From NCBI RefSeq assembly GCF_910592395.1, contig NC_088319.1, positions 14,384,001 to 14,448,000 of the forward strand: 64,000 nucleotides of DNA, read 5' to 3'. This DNA comes from Lineus longissimus. Its lineage: Eukaryota > Nemertea > Pilidiophora > Heteronemertea > Lineidae. The position numbers and the translations under genes are program-made. Shown here in pieces: positions 61,501 through 64,000 of this stretch (its first letter is position 1; every line of letters begins with the position of its first letter). Under the pieces are notes generated by a model. It was not told where the DNA came from, did not search any database, and was given only the letters and a program-made list of their open reading frames with translations.

Positions 61501-63987
61501 CGGTGTAGAAGTTTGAAATGTCTTTATTCTCTGAGCTAGCTATTGACGGTCATGGCCTGCCTCTAAAGAACCTCATCCCACGGACTCCGCTCATCCGCCC
61601 CTCTCCTTAAAAACCTAGTGCCCTTGACCAGTGTCTTTACCTGATGGCAATGCTTTAGATCCATCGAAAAGGAGTGGTTTCGGGTATAGGCGTTCTCGTA
61701 GTCCCTTGACCACACTATCAGACTTCCGGTGGAGTCGCCGGTAATGACATCACCGTTCTCGTTGAAGGCCAGCGCTGTGACGTATTTTGGCACCTCGTCC
61801 TCGAAAAATTAAGGATATATATAGCATTAGCTGTCGGGGTGCCCACTGGTCAGTTTAAATCCACGTCGCCACCGGAGAAGTGCAGACAATAAGACATGAA
61901 CGAAGCAAAGTTGAGAAAAGGTACTACCACATTCGGAAGAGTGAAAGGTCTGTAGCGATACAACTCGAAACCGTCAACAACCTGCTAGTGGTAATTCAAC
62001 CTGGTATTCGTGGATGATCATTTCGTTCCTGCCACATATCCGTTTGAACAGGTGTTAAACTCACCTCGAAAATTCCGCTTTTCTTGTCCCTGAGTATCCT
62101 ACCATTTGGATGTTCCTCCCTATCATCGTTCGCTTCCTCCCAGAAGATCTTCCAGAAAGAGATGTGTTGCTTTCCGAATGAGACGATCACGGAGTCGTCC
62201 TGTGGGTGGAACTGGGCGCCTATCACTGTTCCAACGGTTGTCTGGAAGAAAAGTGATGTTTGTTGATTACAGGAAAGTCTAGTTTATACCTATACGCGTA
62301 TTCTGACTTTGCTATATTAAGGATATGTTATCATTTTTTGGCTTTTGTTAAAAACTCGAGGAAAATGTAACTTTATTTATTGTTGGCCCTACTGCACATT
62401 TTCAGCCTGTTGGTAAAACGAAACCCTCAAAAGCATTCGTCTGAAATTTGTCATCGTTTTAAGGGAAAATCAACGACAAAAGCATTTAATTATCATATAC
62501 ATTCGTAATCGTTTACAGACCATCATAAGAGGAAGCAAAAACTCAAAATTTCATAATGAGGCATTTCCATTTTGTATATCAAGTGGTTCGTGACGGGGAA
62601 GATCACGTCTCAATTCATTACAAAAACGACAACATGGACAGGTTCTGGTTCTGGTATTGACTAGACAACATCCACCCTATCACACAACTACTTACTTCAC
62701 GATAAGGTTTCACTCCAAACGAAAGCTTTAATATGACACAGAACACTTATTAACATCCTCTATCTCATGATGTTTTCTTACAATCCTTCATGCTAATATG
62801 TAAAGTCTATATTCAAAACGCATCGTATTCGTAATCTAAAGAATCTAATACAGGCACAGGAAGCCAAGAAGGAGATGACGCGCATCGCTCCAACCTCGGT
62901 CTCAAGTTTGAGGCTGAACACCAACCGTCAGTTGACATATTCAGTGTGAATGAATTGACGAATGTTATCAAATTGATAAACCATTTTCATGTTATAGAAT
63001 ATTTTTCGTTGTAATTCCAGATTGTTGTACAAAACATGTGGTTTATCAATTTGAAGACGATTGGCAGTGCAATGAAATTGAAGATATAACTTTACGACTA
63101 TAACTCAAACTCAAATATTGAAGGCATCGTGGTCGTACTATTTTATTACTCAGTCTTAAAGGCGATATAGGATTGAGAAAACGATGGGAAGCTTATTTCT
63201 GACTGATGTCAGTGGGAAGCGACGAAATTTTGTACATGTAGAATGGGTGGCGTATTGTTAAATAGTATATGAGGGATTTTGACGGGGGAATTCTAGCTAA
63301 ACACAGACTAACAGAGCCTCATGATATATAACGATATCAAGTATGGACTAATCTAATTTATATACTTGATAATATTGATAGCGTACCGGATAGGGGTAGA
63401 TCTGCTGGTGAACATGAAGCAAACTTGGGTTAAGATTGACGAAGTTTAATTTCGTGCAGTAAAGTTACGATCACTTAAAACAACCATATATATACAGTAC
63501 TAGTATCATGTATATAGAGAGAAATCCAGATGCTTCTTTCCTTCAATTAAATTCTTGAATCTCGGTTGCTTTCCAAACCTGACTATGGGTGTTAACTCCA
63601 GTGATGACGAAACCAGTTGAGTCGGTTTAGATAAGTATCACAATTAAAATTGGCTTTCCAAATAAATTACAAGGCACTTCTCTGCTAAGAATGCGAGTGC
63701 TAAGTTCTTGCAAACCACTCGATTGAGAAATGAAATGACTTGGACAGTCATACGCATTGAGATCCATGGGTTCTTCCGGAGTTGGAACCAGTGGCAGAAA
63801 AGTATCGGGCTACTATCAATCATGATATTTATAGGATACATCCATTCTAATCAAAATGTCTACTCTTGAGATATCATGGCATGCTACCTACCGTTGTCTT
63901 GGCAATACACGCTTCCTTCTCCCATTGCCAAACGGTCATCACGTGTTTGTTGCTCTGGTCCACCGCCAGAAGATATTCCCCATCATT
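58530..63987 (-). CDS. Echinoderm microtubule-associated protein-like WD40 protein, C-terminal part
   Basis: Ten exons, 5' to 3': 63987-63892, 62241-62065, 61799-61641, 61412-61299, 60983-60846, 60509-60378, 60083-59823, 59638-59551, 59414-59188, 58661-58530 (507 codons plus stop). Phases agree at every join, and most exons are phase 0. EML hallmarks are VIGAQFHPQDDSVIVSFGKQ, KYVTALAFNENGDVITGDST, DGTLLTGGGAEVKAWDG, GTTKNIILEGSL, GHSDELWAMTTHPFEHSFFT, LDWSSDGKYLQSVSGDYDLR and, at the end, SHVTSVRFTFDDSFLISTGG. These proteins fold as tandem atypical propellers and bind tubulin or microtubules. The acceptor at 63988 shows that more coding exons lie beyond the right edge. HELP motif, coiled coil or DCX domains are not in view, so I cannot tell EML1-4, EML5/6 or DCX-EMAP apart. 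Confidence 0.88.
59000..59165 (-). repeat. tRNA-Met-like SINE head in EMAP-like gene intron
   Basis: On the minus strand from ~59161: cagtggcagagtggttagag (A box), ccagactcataatcaagagg (anticodon-loop region with CAT) and tcctgggtttgactcccgg (B box). The order and spacing resemble a Met tRNA. The adjacent sequence tactcctgggtggaaagaag belongs to the element body. The acceptor stem is not intact, so it is a SINE and not a tRNA gene. The left border is uncertain. Confidence 0.65.
60603..60700 (+). repeat. Family-2 short interspersed repeat, copy with inverted ends
   Basis: It starts ccatcctggtataaccagtg and continues atactccgcctctcgatatt, atgacgaaggagcaaaaaaa, gccggatctcaggatgg. Ends ccatcctg and caggatgg are inverted repeats, so the ~97-bp unit looks like a small MITE. 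Confidence 0.7.
61060..61150 (+). repeat. Family-1 short interspersed repeat, best full copy
   Basis: cactccggacgcagtagtgg, accggcctcgttctttcgcc, then gaggacgaagagacgatcta and gatgacgaaatggactgg. The same order recurs at 32828 and, in reverse, at 13863, 14222 and 15427. Confidence 0.7.
62242..63891 (-). other. Large intron of the EMAP-like gene
   Basis: This 1.65-kb AT-rich intron separates two WD-repeat exons. I see no coding exon in it on either strand and no copy of the repeat families described here. Confidence 0.6.
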
Positions 63988-64000
63988 CTGAATAAGAAGC

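Overview
The window is animal nuclear DNA: every gene is split by GT-AG introns and the best-matching families are metazoan. Repeat content (G/C homopolymers, short inverted-repeat elements, tRNA-derived elements, a large excess of the 8-mer TACATGTA) and protein divergence suggest a marine invertebrate, probably a lophotrochozoan (mollusc, brachiopod or annelid). The phylum is inference.

Layout, left to right. (1) 1-2022, minus: 5' half of a membrane-anchored alpha/beta hydrolase, running off the left edge. (2) 2986-11702, plus: DIS3L2-type 3'-5' exoribonuclease with a very long charged N-terminus. (3) ~12.3-16.1 kb: gene-free array of diverged ~110-bp repeats in both orientations. (4) 16829-22635, minus: cytosolic phenylalanyl-tRNA synthetase beta subunit (FARSB). 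(5) 23012-28851, plus: CSTF1, head-to-head with FARSB. (6) 31.5-38.4 kb, plus: an unrecognised gene for a ~1085-residue, mostly disordered protein. (7) 39241-41107, plus: SSU72. (8) 41.7-42.2 kb: short element with terminal inverted repeats inserted in a copy of another repeat. (9) 42887-50354, plus: SLC17 (sialin-like) transporter with three candidate first exons. (10) 52507-56281, plus: UTP3/SAS10. (11) 58530-63987 and beyond, minus: EMAP-like WD40 protein.

I assembled gene models by hand from splice sites, reading phase and family similarity. For the complete models the exon lengths sum to a multiple of three and the protein lengths agree with the families: FARSB 591 residues (human 589), CSTF1 428 (431), SSU72 193 (194), UTP3 513. 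DIS3L2 is 1397 against 885 in human.

Five genes act in RNA metabolism: DIS3L2 (decay of uridylated RNA), FARSB (tRNA charging), CSTF1 and SSU72 (both pre-mRNA 3'-end formation) and UTP3 (rRNA processing). They are split between strands and do not form an operon. No virus, toxin, CRISPR or bacterial system was seen. The items most worth a second look are the three-way alternative 5' end of the SLC17 gene, the nested inverted-repeat insertion with a 9-bp target duplication, two small interspersed repeat families, the two-orientation satellite array and the orphan gene.
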